Source of the DNA: Arthrobacter sp. efr-133-TYG-118
GTDB lineage: Bacteria > Actinomycetota > Actinomycetes > Actinomycetales > Micrococcaceae
Assembly (NCBI RefSeq): GCF_030209755.1
Contig: NZ_JARVRH010000001.1
Location: 62,001-126,000, forward strand
DNA length: 64,000 bases
Direction of reading: 5' to 3'
Part shown: positions 34,076-42,435 of the stretch, piece after piece
Position numbering within the stretch: position 1 is the first letter of the stretch
Layout: every line of letters begins with the position of its first letter
Made by a program: the position numbers and the translations under genes
Notes under the pieces: generated by a model
Seen by the model: only the letters and a program-made list of their open reading frames with translations
The model's database searches: none
Told to the model about the DNA's origin: nothing

Positions 34076-36892
34076 GTGGCACGCGCCGATTTCGCGACAG
34101 TGCAGTCAGCCCCATTTCCTCTCGCTCCAGCCGCCCTTGCCAGCGGTGCAGCTCTTAGCCTCGGCTTGGCGGCCAGGCCAAGCGCCGACGACGATTCCGG
34201 GTCCGGCGGCGAGGTCCCCAGCAGCGCCTGGCGTGTCCGCGCCGATGCCTGGGAGTTCCTTGGCTACGCCGTCAAACAGCTGGCCGCCGCTACATCGCCT
34301 TCCGGGGGCGCCCGCCAGCCGCGGGATCTGCCGCGGGAGGTTCGAAGGTTGTTGCCACTGTTGGAATCCCTCGAAATGTATTGGGCGTCGCCGGGGCAGC
34401 AATATGTCATGGAATTGCGGCGAATCCTTGAGGCTGGAGAATACCCTGAGGCGCTGAGCCTCATCGAACCGGTCGCGCGACGCGTTGCCGGCCACAACCA
34501 ACACGCCCAGGAACCCTCACCGGACCCCGAACGCGAAGCGGACCGTGTTGAAGAACCCGCCGAATCGCGCAAGCGGTTCGAGGTCCTCGTGATCGATGAC
34601 GTGTCCAGCGCCGACCGTGAGGCCCTTCAAACAGAATTGCTCAACCAGCGCCGCCCCGCCGACGCCTTCAATTACGAGCCCGTGTTCGTGCCGAGCTTCG
34701 AGGACGCCATCGTTGCTGTCCTGCTCAACCCCGACATCCAGGCGTGTGTGTTGCGGCCAGGATTCGTCCCCAAGAGCAGGCAGCGCCTGAGCCGGGACGT
34801 GCGCAGCTTCCTGGACCGGTTCATAGGGAAGTCGCTCCCCGAGCGCCCCTTGGACCGCATCCTGAGCTTGGCCGAGAAGCTGGGGGAACTCCGCCCCGAA
34901 CTTGATCTCTACCTGGTGGCGGGCGTGGGAATCGAAGAACTCGCAGGTTCCTTGACCCGCCAATTCCGCCGGATATTCCGCCGCCAGGACGGGCTGGAAC
35001 TCCACTTGTCCTTGCTGGCCGGCATCGCGGAACGATACGAAGCGCCGTTCTTCCACGCGGTCCAGCAATACAGCCGCAAACCCGCCGGGGTTTTCCATGC
35101 CTTGCCGGTATCCAGGGGCGGATCGGTCATCCATTCCAAGTGGATCAACGATCTTGGCGAGTTCTATGGCCTCAACCTGCTCCTTGCCGAAACCTCCGCC
35201 ACGTCCGGCGGGCTCGATTCGCTGTTGGATCCGCATGGCTCCCTCAAACAGGCCCAGAAGCTGGCGGCCCGGGCATTTGGTGCCCAAAAATCGCTCTTTG
35301 TCACCAACGGAACGTCAACGGCCAACAAGATCGTGCACCAATCGATCCTGGCTCCCGGCGATGTGGTCCTGGTGGACCGGAACTGCCACAAATCGCACCA
35401 CTATGCCCTCATGCTGGCAGGCGCGCAGGTCTCGTACTTGGACGCCTATCCCTTGAACGACTTCTCCTTCTATGGGGCAGTTCCCTTGGAAAGCATCAAG
35501 CGGATGCTCCTGGATTACCGCCGGGCGGGCAGGCTCCACGAGGTCAAGATGCTTGCCCTCACCAACTGCACATTCGACGGCATCGTGTACGACGTCGAAC
35601 GAGTGATGGAGGAGTGCCTCGCCATCAAACCGGACCTGGTTTTCCTGTGGGACGAGGCATGGTTCGCGTTCGCGGGCTTTCACCACATCTACCGCCGTCG
35701 TACGGCCATGGCTTCGGCCCGGTCGCTTGAAAAATCGTTCGCGGATCCGGCCTACGCCCGGCGCCACGCCCAGCAATTGCGCGAGCTTGGGGCGGCAGGC
35801 GGCCCGGATTCGGGCTTGGATTCAGTCAGCGATGAGCTGCTCCTGAAGACGCGCCTGCTTCCCGATCCGGCGAAAGCTCGCGTGCGGGTCTACTCCACCC
35901 AGTCGACCCACAAGACCCTGACGTCGCTCCGGCAGGGGTCCATGATCCACATCCATGACCAGGACTTCGGTCAGTTGAACGAGGAGAGCTTCCGGGAGGC
36001 GTACATGACCTACACCTCCACCTCGCCCAACTACCAGATCCTGGCTTCCTTGGACATGGGACGGCGGCAGGTCGAGTTCGAAGGCTACGAGCTCGTGCAA
36101 CGGCAGGCAGATCTCGCTGTCAGCATCGCCCACGCCGTGGCGAGGCATCCCTTGCTGAGGAAGTACTTCCGCGTCCTCGGAACCAAGGACCTCATACCTG
36201 AGCAGTACCGCGAAACGAGCCGGCAAATGCCGCTCCGCGACGGGCTGGCAGCGATGTCGGAAGCTTGGGAGCGTGACGAATTCGTTGTTGATCCGAGCCG
36301 TTTGACCCTGCATATCGGCCTCACCGGCGTGGACGGGGACACTTTCAAGCATGACTACTTGATGGACAAGTACGGGATCCAGGTCAACAAGACGTCACGG
36401 AACAGCGTGCTTTTCATGACCAACATTGGTACCTCCCGGAGTGCCGTCGCCTACCTCGTCGAGGTCCTGGTCAAGCTGGCCGAGACCTTCGAAGACGAGC
36501 AGTCCAGCTTGAGCGGCTTGGGGCAGCGGGCCCGCAATGCCCGAGTCGCCGCGCTGACCAGCACACCGCCGCCTCTGCCGGACTTCAGCCGCTTCGCCGA
36601 GCGATTCCGGAAAGACGCAGAAACGCCCGACGGGAACATGCGGGCAGCCTACTTCGAGAGCTACAAAGCCGGTTCCTGCGAATACTTCAGTGCGGCCGAA
36701 CTCGCACGAAGGGTCGCCGCGGGCGAGGAAATGGTGTCTGCCTCCTTCGTAACCCCGTACCCGCCCGGATTCCCTGTCCTGGTTCCCGGGCAAGTGATCA
36801 CAGAGGAGATACTGGCCTTCATGTCGGCACTGGACACACGGGAAATCCACGGCTTCAATGCGGAACTGGGGTTCAGGGTTTTGACGGGGTGA
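34076..36892 (+). CDS. Orn/Lys/Arg decarboxylase family protein
   Basis: A 938-aa fold-type-I PLP enzyme, longer than the usual 700-780. An N-terminal Ala/Arg-rich extension (~1-170) precedes a receiver-like wing domain (FEVLVIDDVSSADREAL, ~175-270). The PLP domain follows, with ETSATSGGLDSLL, FVTNGTSTANKIVH, FLWDEAWFAFAGF (Asp for the PLP nitrogen) and STHKTL with Lys613 as the likely Schiff-base Lys. Family members decarboxylate ornithine, lysine or arginine to polyamine precursors or for acid resistance. No paired antiporter gene is nearby. The start is GTG 34076, preceded by AAAGGAG at 5 nt; an in-frame ATG 30 bp upstream has no such site. Confidence 0.92.
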   Translation: MARADFATVQSAPFPLAPAALASGAALSLGLAARPSADDDSGSGGEVPSSAWRVRADAWEFLGYAVKQLAAATSPSGGARQPRDLPREVRRLLPLLESLEMYWASPGQQYVMELRRILEAGEYPEALSLIEPVARRVAGHNQHAQEPSPDPEREADRVEEPAESRKRFEVLVIDDVSSADREALQTELLNQRRPADAFNYEPVFVPSFEDAIVAVLLNPDIQACVLRPGFVPKSRQRLSRDVRSFLDRFIGKSLPERPLDRILSLAEKLGELRPELDLYLVAGVGIEELAGSLTRQFRRIFRRQDGLELHLSLLAGIAERYEAPFFHAVQQYSRKPAGVFHALPVSRGGSVIHSKWINDLGEFYGLNLLLAETSATSGGLDSLLDPHGSLKQAQKLAARAFGAQKSLFVTNGTSTANKIVHQSILAPGDVVLVDRNCHKSHHYALMLAGAQVSYLDAYPLNDFSFYGAVPLESIKRMLLDYRRAGRLHEVKMLALTNCTFDGIVYDVERVMEECLAIKPDLVFLWDEAWFAFAGFHHIYRRRTAMASARSLEKSFADPAYARRHAQQLRELGAAGGPDSGLDSVSDELLLKTRLLPDPAKARVRVYSTQSTHKTLTSLRQGSMIHIHDQDFGQLNEESFREAYMTYTSTSPNYQILASLDMGRRQVEFEGYELVQRQADLAVSIAHAVARHPLLRKYFRVLGTKDLIPEQYRETSRQMPLRDGLAAMSEAWERDEFVVDPSRLTLHIGLTGVDGDTFKHDYLMDKYGIQVNKTSRNSVLFMTNIGTSRSAVAYLVEVLVKLAETFEDEQSSLSGLGQRARNARVAALTSTPPPLPDFSRFAERFRKDAETPDGNMRAAYFESYKAGSCEYFSAAELARRVAAGEEMVSASFVTPYPPGFPVLVPGQVITEEILAFMSALDTREIHGFNAELGFRVLTG

Positions 36893-36916
36893 GCGAGGAT
36901 CACCCCAAAAGACCAC

Positions 36917-36965
36917 ATAGGTGAGCGAGCGTCGTCTGGAAAGCCCGCCTACGTGAGCGAGGGTT
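36917..36965. repeat. two GTGAGCGAG-type repeat units, 32-bp register
   Basis: ATAGGTGAGCGAGCG (GTGAGCG from 36921) and CTACGTGAGCGAGGG (GTGAGCG from 36953) are 32 bp apart, between the stops of the convergent decarboxylase and DUF1304 genes. They are inverse in orientation to the copies at 33910. Confidence 0.8.
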
Positions 36966-36969
36966 GCGC

Positions 36970-37362
36970 CTAGCCGAGCGCCACGGCCAGGATGCCGAGC
37001 ACGACGGCGAGTAGCGGCGTCGTGCCCTGAAGAACCGCGGGACGGAGGTACTTTTTCCCGCTCAAGGCAAGCACGATTGCCGCCAGCAGCATGGATCCGC
37101 ACGAGCTGAAGACGAGGGTCCAGCCCACCTGCGGATGACCAAGCACGACAAAGACGATCCCGGCGAGCGCCCCGATGGCAAGGAAGAGGTTGTAGAAACC
37201 CTGGTTGTACGCGAGGGGCTTGGTGGTCTCGGCGTCGGACTGGGAAGCGACGCTGAAGCGCTTCCACGTGGCGGGGCGGGTCCACGTAATGGACTCCATG
37301 CTGAAGATGTAGACGTGCAACAAGCCGGCAATGAGGGCGAAAATCAGGGAGGCTACGATCAT
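36970..37362 (-). CDS. DUF1304 family membrane protein
   Basis: A 130-aa protein with four hydrophobic segments: IVASLIFALIAGLLHVYIF, YNLFLAIGALAGIVFVVL, TLVFSSCGSMLLAAIVLAL and TPLLAVVLGILAVAL. The MESITW and YNQGFYNLFLA motifs are those of DUF1304. The function is unknown. Its ATG lies inside an 18-bp perfect inverted repeat (37344-37384), so the first codons can pair with its own GGGAGG ribosome-binding site. It follows the aldolase gene by 46 bp. Confidence 0.88.
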   Translation of the reverse strand: MIVASLIFALIAGLLHVYIFSMESITWTRPATWKRFSVASQSDAETTKPLAYNQGFYNLFLAIGALAGIVFVVLGHPQVGWTLVFSSCGSMLLAAIVLALSGKKYLRPAVLQGTTPLLAVVLGILAVALG

Positions 37363-37384
37363 GTGCTGATCGTAGCCTCCCTGA
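37344..37384 (-). promoter_or_regulatory. 18-bp perfect hairpin covering the ribosome-binding site and start of DUF1304
   Basis: Arms 37344-37361 and 37367-37384 pair perfectly around a 5-nt loop. Read leftward, the first arm contains GGGAGG and the second contains codons 1-6 of DUF1304. The stem is followed by ATTTTC, so it also resembles an intrinsic terminator for the aldolase gene, whose stop is 25 bp upstream. It could act as a terminator, a translational lock, or both. Confidence 0.75.
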
Positions 37385-37408
37385 GTTGCCCAGCCTCGCC
37401 TCCCGCGC

Positions 37409-38269
37409 CTAGCTGCTGAGCATGTCCAGCGTTGCTTCGGCGAACGTCGAGGCGGAGGAACTCCAGCGGCCGAGCAGGCCCTGGAGGTTCTCGCCGTCGG
37501 CCCGGTGCGCGGTGGTCTCGGCCTCGAGTGTGGCAAGAATGCCGGTGCGGAGCTCGGTGTTGAAGTTCACCTTGCCAACGCGCATGGATGTGGCCTTGAC
37601 CAAGTCCGCTGCCGGGATGCCCGACGCGCCGTGGAGCACGAGCGGAAGCTCCGTGAGCGAGGCAATGTCCTCCAGCACCTTCCAGTGCAGCTTGGGCTCA
37701 CCGGCGTAACGGCCATGCGCATTTCCCACGGCCACGGCCAAAAGATCGGCGCCGGTCCGGGAAAGGAAGTCCTGCACTTGGCCGGGATCCGTCAGGCCTG
37801 CCGGATGAGCGTGAATATCCACCCCGAAAGCCTTGTCCTCGTCGCCGGCCAGCCCGCCGAGTTCCGCTTCAATCACGACGTCGGAGGCACCGGCCGCGAC
37901 CAAGACCTCACGTACCGAACGGACCAGGGCGATGTTCTCCTCAAAGGGAAGGGACGAACCGTCGGCGAGGACGGCGTCGGCACCGGCAGCCACTGAGTCA
38001 CGGATGACTTCCAGGTCCGAGGCATGGTCCAGCTGCACTGAGACCGGCACGCTGGCGTCGTCGGCCAGGGCGCGCAGCGCCGTGATGAGCCGCAGTCCGC
38101 TACGAACGCCGGCCGTTTTCGGTGCCACCAGCAAGATGACCCCCTGTCCGGACTTCTCTGCAGCGGCCACCACGGCCAGGGCGGTGGTGAAGTCGTAGCA
38201 GGTGAAGGCCGGGACCGCTGCCCCTCGCTCCAGTGCGGAGCCTACAAGATCGTCAAGGCGTACACGCAT
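37409..38269 (-). CDS. class II fructose-bisphosphate/ketose-bisphosphate aldolase family protein
   Basis: A 286-aa zinc-dependent aldolase: FTCYDFTTALAVV, SVQLDHA (catalytic Asp, zinc His), IEAELGGLAG, VGNAHGRYAG (zinc His), LHGASG (zinc His) and KVNFNTEL. All zinc ligands of the class are visible. It is the last gene of the acid-sugar cluster, with its ATG overlapping the permease stop (TGATG). In known tetronate pathways the kinase product is oxidised and decarboxylated by an OtnC-type enzyme. Here an FBA-type aldolase occupies that place, so a retro-aldol step is inferred. Start MRVRLDD. Confidence 0.9.
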   Translation of the reverse strand: MRVRLDDLVGSALERGAAVPAFTCYDFTTALAVVAAAEKSGQGVILLVAPKTAGVRSGLRLITALRALADDASVPVSVQLDHASDLEVIRDSVAAGADAVLADGSSLPFEENIALVRSVREVLVAAGASDVVIEAELGGLAGDEDKAFGVDIHAHPAGLTDPGQVQDFLSRTGADLLAVAVGNAHGRYAGEPKLHWKVLEDIASLTELPLVLHGASGIPAADLVKATSMRVGKVNFNTELRTGILATLEAETTAHRADGENLQGLLGRWSSSASTFAEATLDMLSS

Positions 38270-39735
38270 CAGTGGGCCAAGCCTCCCACCAGGATCCAAG
38301 CGACATAACTGAGCAGGAAGCCGGCGACACCCAGGATGGTCGTAAGCACGGTCCAGGTCTTGAGCCCGTCGGACACCGTGAGGCCGTAGTAGCGCACCAC
38401 CACCCAGAAGCCGGCGTCAGTCACGTGCGACAGGCCCAGTCCGCCGAAGCCGATCGCGATCACGATGACCGCAATCTGCGCCGGGGTGTAGCCGCCGTGC
38501 GCCACGGCTGCTGAGAGGAGTCCGGTGGTGGTGACGATGGCAACCGTGGCCGAACCCTGCGCGGCACGCAGTGCCAAGGAAATGATGAAGCCGAGCAGGA
38601 TGATCGGCACGCCCAGGGAGTCCAGCGTCTGCGACAGGGCCGCGCCGATGCCCGAGACCTGAAGGACACCGCCGAACACTCCACCGGCGGCCACAACCAT
38701 CAGGATGGAGGCGATGGGAGGCAGTGCGCCTTCGAAGATCTCGCCGGTTTCCTTGAGCGACCAGTGGCGGCGGACCGCCAGCAGGAAGAAAGCAAGCGCA
38801 ACGGCCACCAGCAGGGCGAAGAACGGATTGCCCACGAAAGAGGCGACGCCGTACCAGTAGTCCTTCTTGTTGATCAGGAGGGTACCGGCCGTGCCAAGCA
38901 GGATCTGGACGATCGGAGCGGCGATGAGGAACATGATCAGGCCCGGACGCGGCGGGGCGACTGCACTGGCACCGGGACCGTCGTGGCCGACGCGCACCAG
39001 GGAATCGGAGCCGAATTCTTCAATCTGGTCACGGACGCCCGGAAGCAGTTCGTAGTCCTTGCGGTTCATGATGCTGGCGACCCAGTAGGACAGGAAGCCC
39101 AACGGCACGCAGATGATCAGCGAAATCATCGCGATGAGTCCGATGTCGGCACCCATGACGCCCGCCCCGGCAACGATGCCCGGGTGCGGGGGAACGGCGA
39201 CGTGGATGGAGAGCATGATGCCCGCCATGGGAAGGCCGAACTTGATGGGGTGCAGCTTGGCGATCTTCGCGAAGGCGTAAACAATCGGCACCAGCACGAT
39301 GATGCCTACTTCGAAGAACACCGGAATCGCAACGAGGAAGCCGACGGCGGTCAGTGCCACGGCGACCCGCTTGGCACCGAGCTTCGCGGTGAAGTGGTTG
39401 GCCAGCGATTGCACGCCACCGGACACCTCGATCATGCGGCCCAGCACGGCGCCGAGGGCAATCAACAGCGCAACCTTGCCCATGGTTCCGCCCACGCCGT
39501 TGGCCACAACGGTGAAGACGTCTGCCAAGGGGATTTGCGCGGCAACGGCCACCAGGATGCTCACGGCCAGCAATGCAACGAAGGCCTGGATCTTGAAGCG
39601 GATAATCATCAGCAGCAAGAGTGCGACGCCCGCGACGGCGATGGTCAACAGCAGCGGGGTCCCAAGATCCACTGCCGGCTTGATGGCAGGGGCATCAGCT
39701 GCCCGGACCGCCAAGGAATTGATGAGGGGATTCAT
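38269..39735 (-). CDS. GntP family gluconate/acid-sugar permease
   Basis: A 488-aa integral membrane protein with about twelve to fourteen hydrophobic segments and the GntP family landmarks VGFLVAIPVFFEVGIIVLVPI, GLPMAGIMLSIHVAVPPHPG and GFGGLGLSHVTDAGFW. Family members import gluconate and other sugar acids by proton symport. Neighbouring DUF1537 kinase and dehydrogenase genes suggest a four-carbon acid sugar such as threonate or erythronate. ATG 39735 is chosen because AAAGGAG lies 9 nt upstream; an ATG 21 bp further upstream lacks one. Two hairpins precede it. Confidence 0.93.
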   Translation of the reverse strand: MNPLINSLAVRAADAPAIKPAVDLGTPLLLTIAVAGVALLLLMIIRFKIQAFVALLAVSILVAVAAQIPLADVFTVVANGVGGTMGKVALLIALGAVLGRMIEVSGGVQSLANHFTAKLGAKRVAVALTAVGFLVAIPVFFEVGIIVLVPIVYAFAKIAKLHPIKFGLPMAGIMLSIHVAVPPHPGIVAGAGVMGADIGLIAMISLIICVPLGFLSYWVASIMNRKDYELLPGVRDQIEEFGSDSLVRVGHDGPGASAVAPPRPGLIMFLIAAPIVQILLGTAGTLLINKKDYWYGVASFVGNPFFALLVAVALAFFLLAVRRHWSLKETGEIFEGALPPIASILMVVAAGGVFGGVLQVSGIGAALSQTLDSLGVPIILLGFIISLALRAAQGSATVAIVTTTGLLSAAVAHGGYTPAQIAVIVIAIGFGGLGLSHVTDAGFWVVVRYYGLTVSDGLKTWTVLTTILGVAGFLLSYVAWILVGGLAH

Positions 39736-39757
39736 CGGGGGTGTCTCCTTTGACATA

Positions 39758-39820
39758 GCCGGCCTGGACTCGAGGCCGGCAAGAGGGGCGACGACGGCGG
39801 AGGGGGACCGCCGTCGTCGC
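39758..39820 (-). other. two adjacent hairpins between the dehydrogenase and permease genes
   Basis: One is an 8-bp stem GCCGGCCT (39758-39765 with 39773-39780). The other is a perfect 13-bp stem (39788-39800 with 39808-39820, core CGACGACGGCGG) with a 7-nt loop. Both lie in the 100-bp gap downstream of the dehydrogenase stop. They probably attenuate or process the operon message; no T-run follows. Confidence 0.65.
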
Positions 39821-39835
39821 GGGTTGTGCGGGTGG

Positions 39836-40735
39836 TTAGTTTGTGCGCCTGACGGGCGCGACGACTTTGATGACGGCGGAGTCGTCGGCGGCGGCGAGGC
39901 CCTGCGCCTGCCCGAGGAGATAGAGCTGTTCGGCAGCGGCGGCGACGGGTGCAGCCAGGCCGGCGGCGCGCGTCGCCTTGCCGACGATGCCCATGTCCTT
40001 CACGAAGATATCCAAACGGCTGAGGACCTCGGCACCATCCGCGTCGTAAGCCTCGAGGATGCGGGGGCCGCGATTGGACAGCATGAACGAGCCGGCGGCA
40101 CCTGCTTCCAGGGCCGCGAGGGTCTTGGCCTGGTCAAGGCCGAGGGCGTCAGCGAGCGCCATGGCCTCCGCGGCAGCGGCGATGTGCACGCCGCACAACA
40201 GCTGGTTGACCGTCTTGAGGGCTTGGCCGTCGCCGGGCTTGTCACCCACGATGCTCAGGGTGGAGGCCAGCAGTTCCAGCGCCGGCCGGGCCTTTTCCTG
40301 GGCGGCCGGCGTCGCGCCCACCACGATCAGGAGATCGCCTTCGCCGGCACGCTTGGGGCCGCCCGAGAGCGGCGCGTCCACGAGCTCGACTCCGTACTCG
40401 GCCAGGCGGGCCACGGTGGTTGGAATGGCTTCGGTACCGACCGTGCTGCCTAGGATCACGACGGCGCCCGGCTTGAGCACAGCGGCGACGCCGTTCTCGC
40501 CGAAGAGGACGTCATCGAGTTGTTCGCCGTTGCGCACAGCAAGGAGCAGGGCGTCGGCGCCTTCGGAGGCTTCACGCGCCGAAGCGAAGGTGCGGATTCC
40601 GGCGTCGGCCGCGAGCTTCAGCCGCGGTTCGGCGATGTCGAAGCCGTGGACGGTGAGCTGGGTTGCCAGGCGGGTGGCCATCGGCAGGCCCATGGCGCCG
40701 AGTCCCAGGACGGCGACGGTGTAATTGCTGGTCAT
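39836..40735 (-). CDS. ltnD: NAD-binding 3-hydroxyisobutyrate/tetronate dehydrogenase family protein
   Basis: A 299-aa beta-hydroxyacid dehydrogenase: AVLGLGAMGLPMATRL (NAD-binding), FDIAEPR, DAPLSGGPKRAGEGDLL (substrate-binding Ser-Gly-Gly) and KTVNQLLCGVHIAAAAEAM with the catalytic Lys. Next to a DUF1537 kinase and a GntP permease it fits L-threonate/D-erythronate 2-dehydrogenase (LtnD), which makes 2-oxotetronate in the cytoplasm; a 3-hydroxyisobutyrate dehydrogenase is the alternative. The start MTSNYTV has GGAGA at 5 nt. Confidence 0.88.
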   Translation of the reverse strand: MTSNYTVAVLGLGAMGLPMATRLATQLTVHGFDIAEPRLKLAADAGIRTFASAREASEGADALLLAVRNGEQLDDVLFGENGVAAVLKPGAVVILGSTVGTEAIPTTVARLAEYGVELVDAPLSGGPKRAGEGDLLIVVGATPAAQEKARPALELLASTLSIVGDKPGDGQALKTVNQLLCGVHIAAAAEAMALADALGLDQAKTLAALEAGAAGSFMLSNRGPRILEAYDADGAEVLSRLDIFVKDMGIVGKATRAAGLAAPVAAAAEQLYLLGQAQGLAAADDSAVIKVVAPVRRTN

Positions 40736-40813
40736 GGTGTTCTCCATTGAGTGGGCCCACACTTGCCGGGTTCCCTGGCCGAGCTTGCGAGGTCAGGGGG
40801 CAAGTGGGGAGGG

Positions 40814-42328
40814 TCAGAAGGTGCTGCTGAGCTTGCGCGTGACTTGCGCCAGGGATTCGTCGTCGCCCACGTTGCCGGCGAAGACGATGTACGGGATGCC
40901 CTTCGCGGGTCCGTCCACCGGCTCCCACAGCGAGACGATGCCGGGCAGCATCGGACCGCGGACAATCGCGTGGCGGATTTCCAGGCCGTGCGCGGCCACG
41001 TCCGAGGACGTGATGCCGCCCTTCGCGATGACGAAGCGGGGCGGGAAGGTCTTGAGCGCCCGGTTTACGACGGCGACGACGGCGGCAGAGACGGTGCGGG
41101 CAATCTTCAGGCTCGCTGCGGCGTCGTCGGTCTTGATGAGCAGCCGGCTGGTGTGGACGATGACGTCGCCGTCGCGGAGGGCGTTGACAACGGCGGCGAC
41201 CGTTTCGTCCAGGTAGGCTTCCCCGCCGCTGACGAGAAGTCTTTCGACGTCGATCTCAATGATCCGGGCCGAGCCGTGCTGGGCCGTCAGGGTGTTGAGC
41301 TGGCGCGTGGTGAGGCCGACATGCGAGCCGACAACGATCAAGCCGCCGGCAGTGGAGGGAGTGTTGCCTTCGTAGGCTTCCTCGCCGCTGAGCGCTTCGC
41401 GGATTTCCTGGCCGATCCGGCCTCGGACGAAGGGCGGGCCCACGCGGTAGAGCAGCTTCTTGCCGCGGCGTTCGGCCTCTTCCAGTCCAAGGGCCAGCGC
41501 GCGGAAATCGTTCTCGGTGACTATGTCCACGACGATGGGCGTGGAGTTCGTGGCGGGTTCGATCGCGTCGGCGATGGCCTTGGCCGAGAGTTCTGGATCT
41601 CCGGCGGATCCGTTCGCGGCAGCAGCGCCGGCGCGGATGATGTTCAGGTCGAGGACGATCACGGAATCCGCGGCGAAGCGGCCCCGGGACTTTTCCTCCA
41701 CATATTTGGCCAACTCGGAATTGGCAAAGCCGAAGCTCGCATCCTTGGCGAACTCGGTCTCGGCAACCGGGGTGAGCTTGCCGGCATCGTCCCCGGTACC
41801 GCGCATGTAGTGCACGCCGCCAATGGTGACGCGCCCGGCGTCGGGAAACGCCGGCACCATCACGACGCCGTCGGTGGCCTCGCCGGTCACGTCAGCGATC
41901 GTGGCGGCAATGACGTCGGGTTCCAGCGGGTAGTGGCCGCGGAGGGTGGAGTCGGAGCGGCTGACGAACCCCAGGCGCACATCGTCGCCCGCTGCGGCAA
42001 GGGCGTTGCGCACGATTTCCTCGTTGCGGGCAGCGGCCTCAAGCGGGTCCAGGCTACGCGTGTTGGTCAGCACGTAGACCGCGGGCTGGGACCGGCTTTC
42101 CGCAATGTGGGCGAACGCCCATTCGAAATCGACAACCTCCCAGCGGGTGAGTACCGGCAGGTTCGCGACTGATTGGGTGCCCGTGGGGTCGTCGTCGAGG
42201 ACTACCAGGACGCGGGGCGAGGCTGTCGAAGACGCTGCTACGGCGTCGGCAACCAGCTGAGCGGGGACCTGGACTTCCGCCGGGAAGGCGGCCAGAACAT
42301 CGGCTTCAAGGGTCACTGTGCACTCCAT
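40814..42328 (-). CDS. otnK: four-carbon acid sugar kinase (DUF1537 family)
   Basis: A 504-aa two-domain kinase. The N-terminal substrate domain starts with RVLVVLDDDPTGTQS and YVLTNTRSL, and has GFVSRSDSTLRGHYPLE; the C-terminal nucleotide domain has GSHVGLTTRQL, VERLLVSGGE, FVIAKGGITSSD and GPMLPGIVSLWEP. DUF1537 proteins phosphorylate 3- or 2-oxotetronate and related acid sugars with ATP (OtnK/DtnK/LtnK). It is the first gene of the leftward acid-sugar operon, and the palindrome at 42351-42365 lies 22 bp upstream of its ATG, so GntR-type repression is likely. The exact sugar acid is not defined by sequence. Confidence 0.9.
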   Translation of the reverse strand: MECTVTLEADVLAAFPAEVQVPAQLVADAVAASSTASPRVLVVLDDDPTGTQSVANLPVLTRWEVVDFEWAFAHIAESRSQPAVYVLTNTRSLDPLEAAARNEEIVRNALAAAGDDVRLGFVSRSDSTLRGHYPLEPDVIAATIADVTGEATDGVVMVPAFPDAGRVTIGGVHYMRGTGDDAGKLTPVAETEFAKDASFGFANSELAKYVEEKSRGRFAADSVIVLDLNIIRAGAAAANGSAGDPELSAKAIADAIEPATNSTPIVVDIVTENDFRALALGLEEAERRGKKLLYRVGPPFVRGRIGQEIREALSGEEAYEGNTPSTAGGLIVVGSHVGLTTRQLNTLTAQHGSARIIEIDVERLLVSGGEAYLDETVAAVVNALRDGDVIVHTSRLLIKTDDAAASLKIARTVSAAVVAVVNRALKTFPPRFVIAKGGITSSDVAAHGLEIRHAIVRGPMLPGIVSLWEPVDGPAKGIPYIVFAGNVGDDESLAQVTRKLSSTF

Positions 42329-42350
42329 CGTGGTTTTGAAGGTAAATGTA

Positions 42351-42365
42351 AGATGTCAGACATCT
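42351..42365. promoter_or_regulatory. GntR/FadR-type operator, site 1
   Basis: AGATGTCAGACATCT is a perfect 15-bp palindrome around a central A, sharing three further upstream bases (GTA) with site 2 at 43260-43274. It lies in the divergent region between the kinase (42328, leftward) and the hydrolase (42436, rightward). The probable binder is the GntR protein at 43289. Confidence 0.8.
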
Positions 42366-42435
42366 AATATTTGAATGCTAGTGTGACACACCCTCTTTCG
42401 GCTGTGCAAGTGTCAGCGGTCACTATGCTTGGCGC

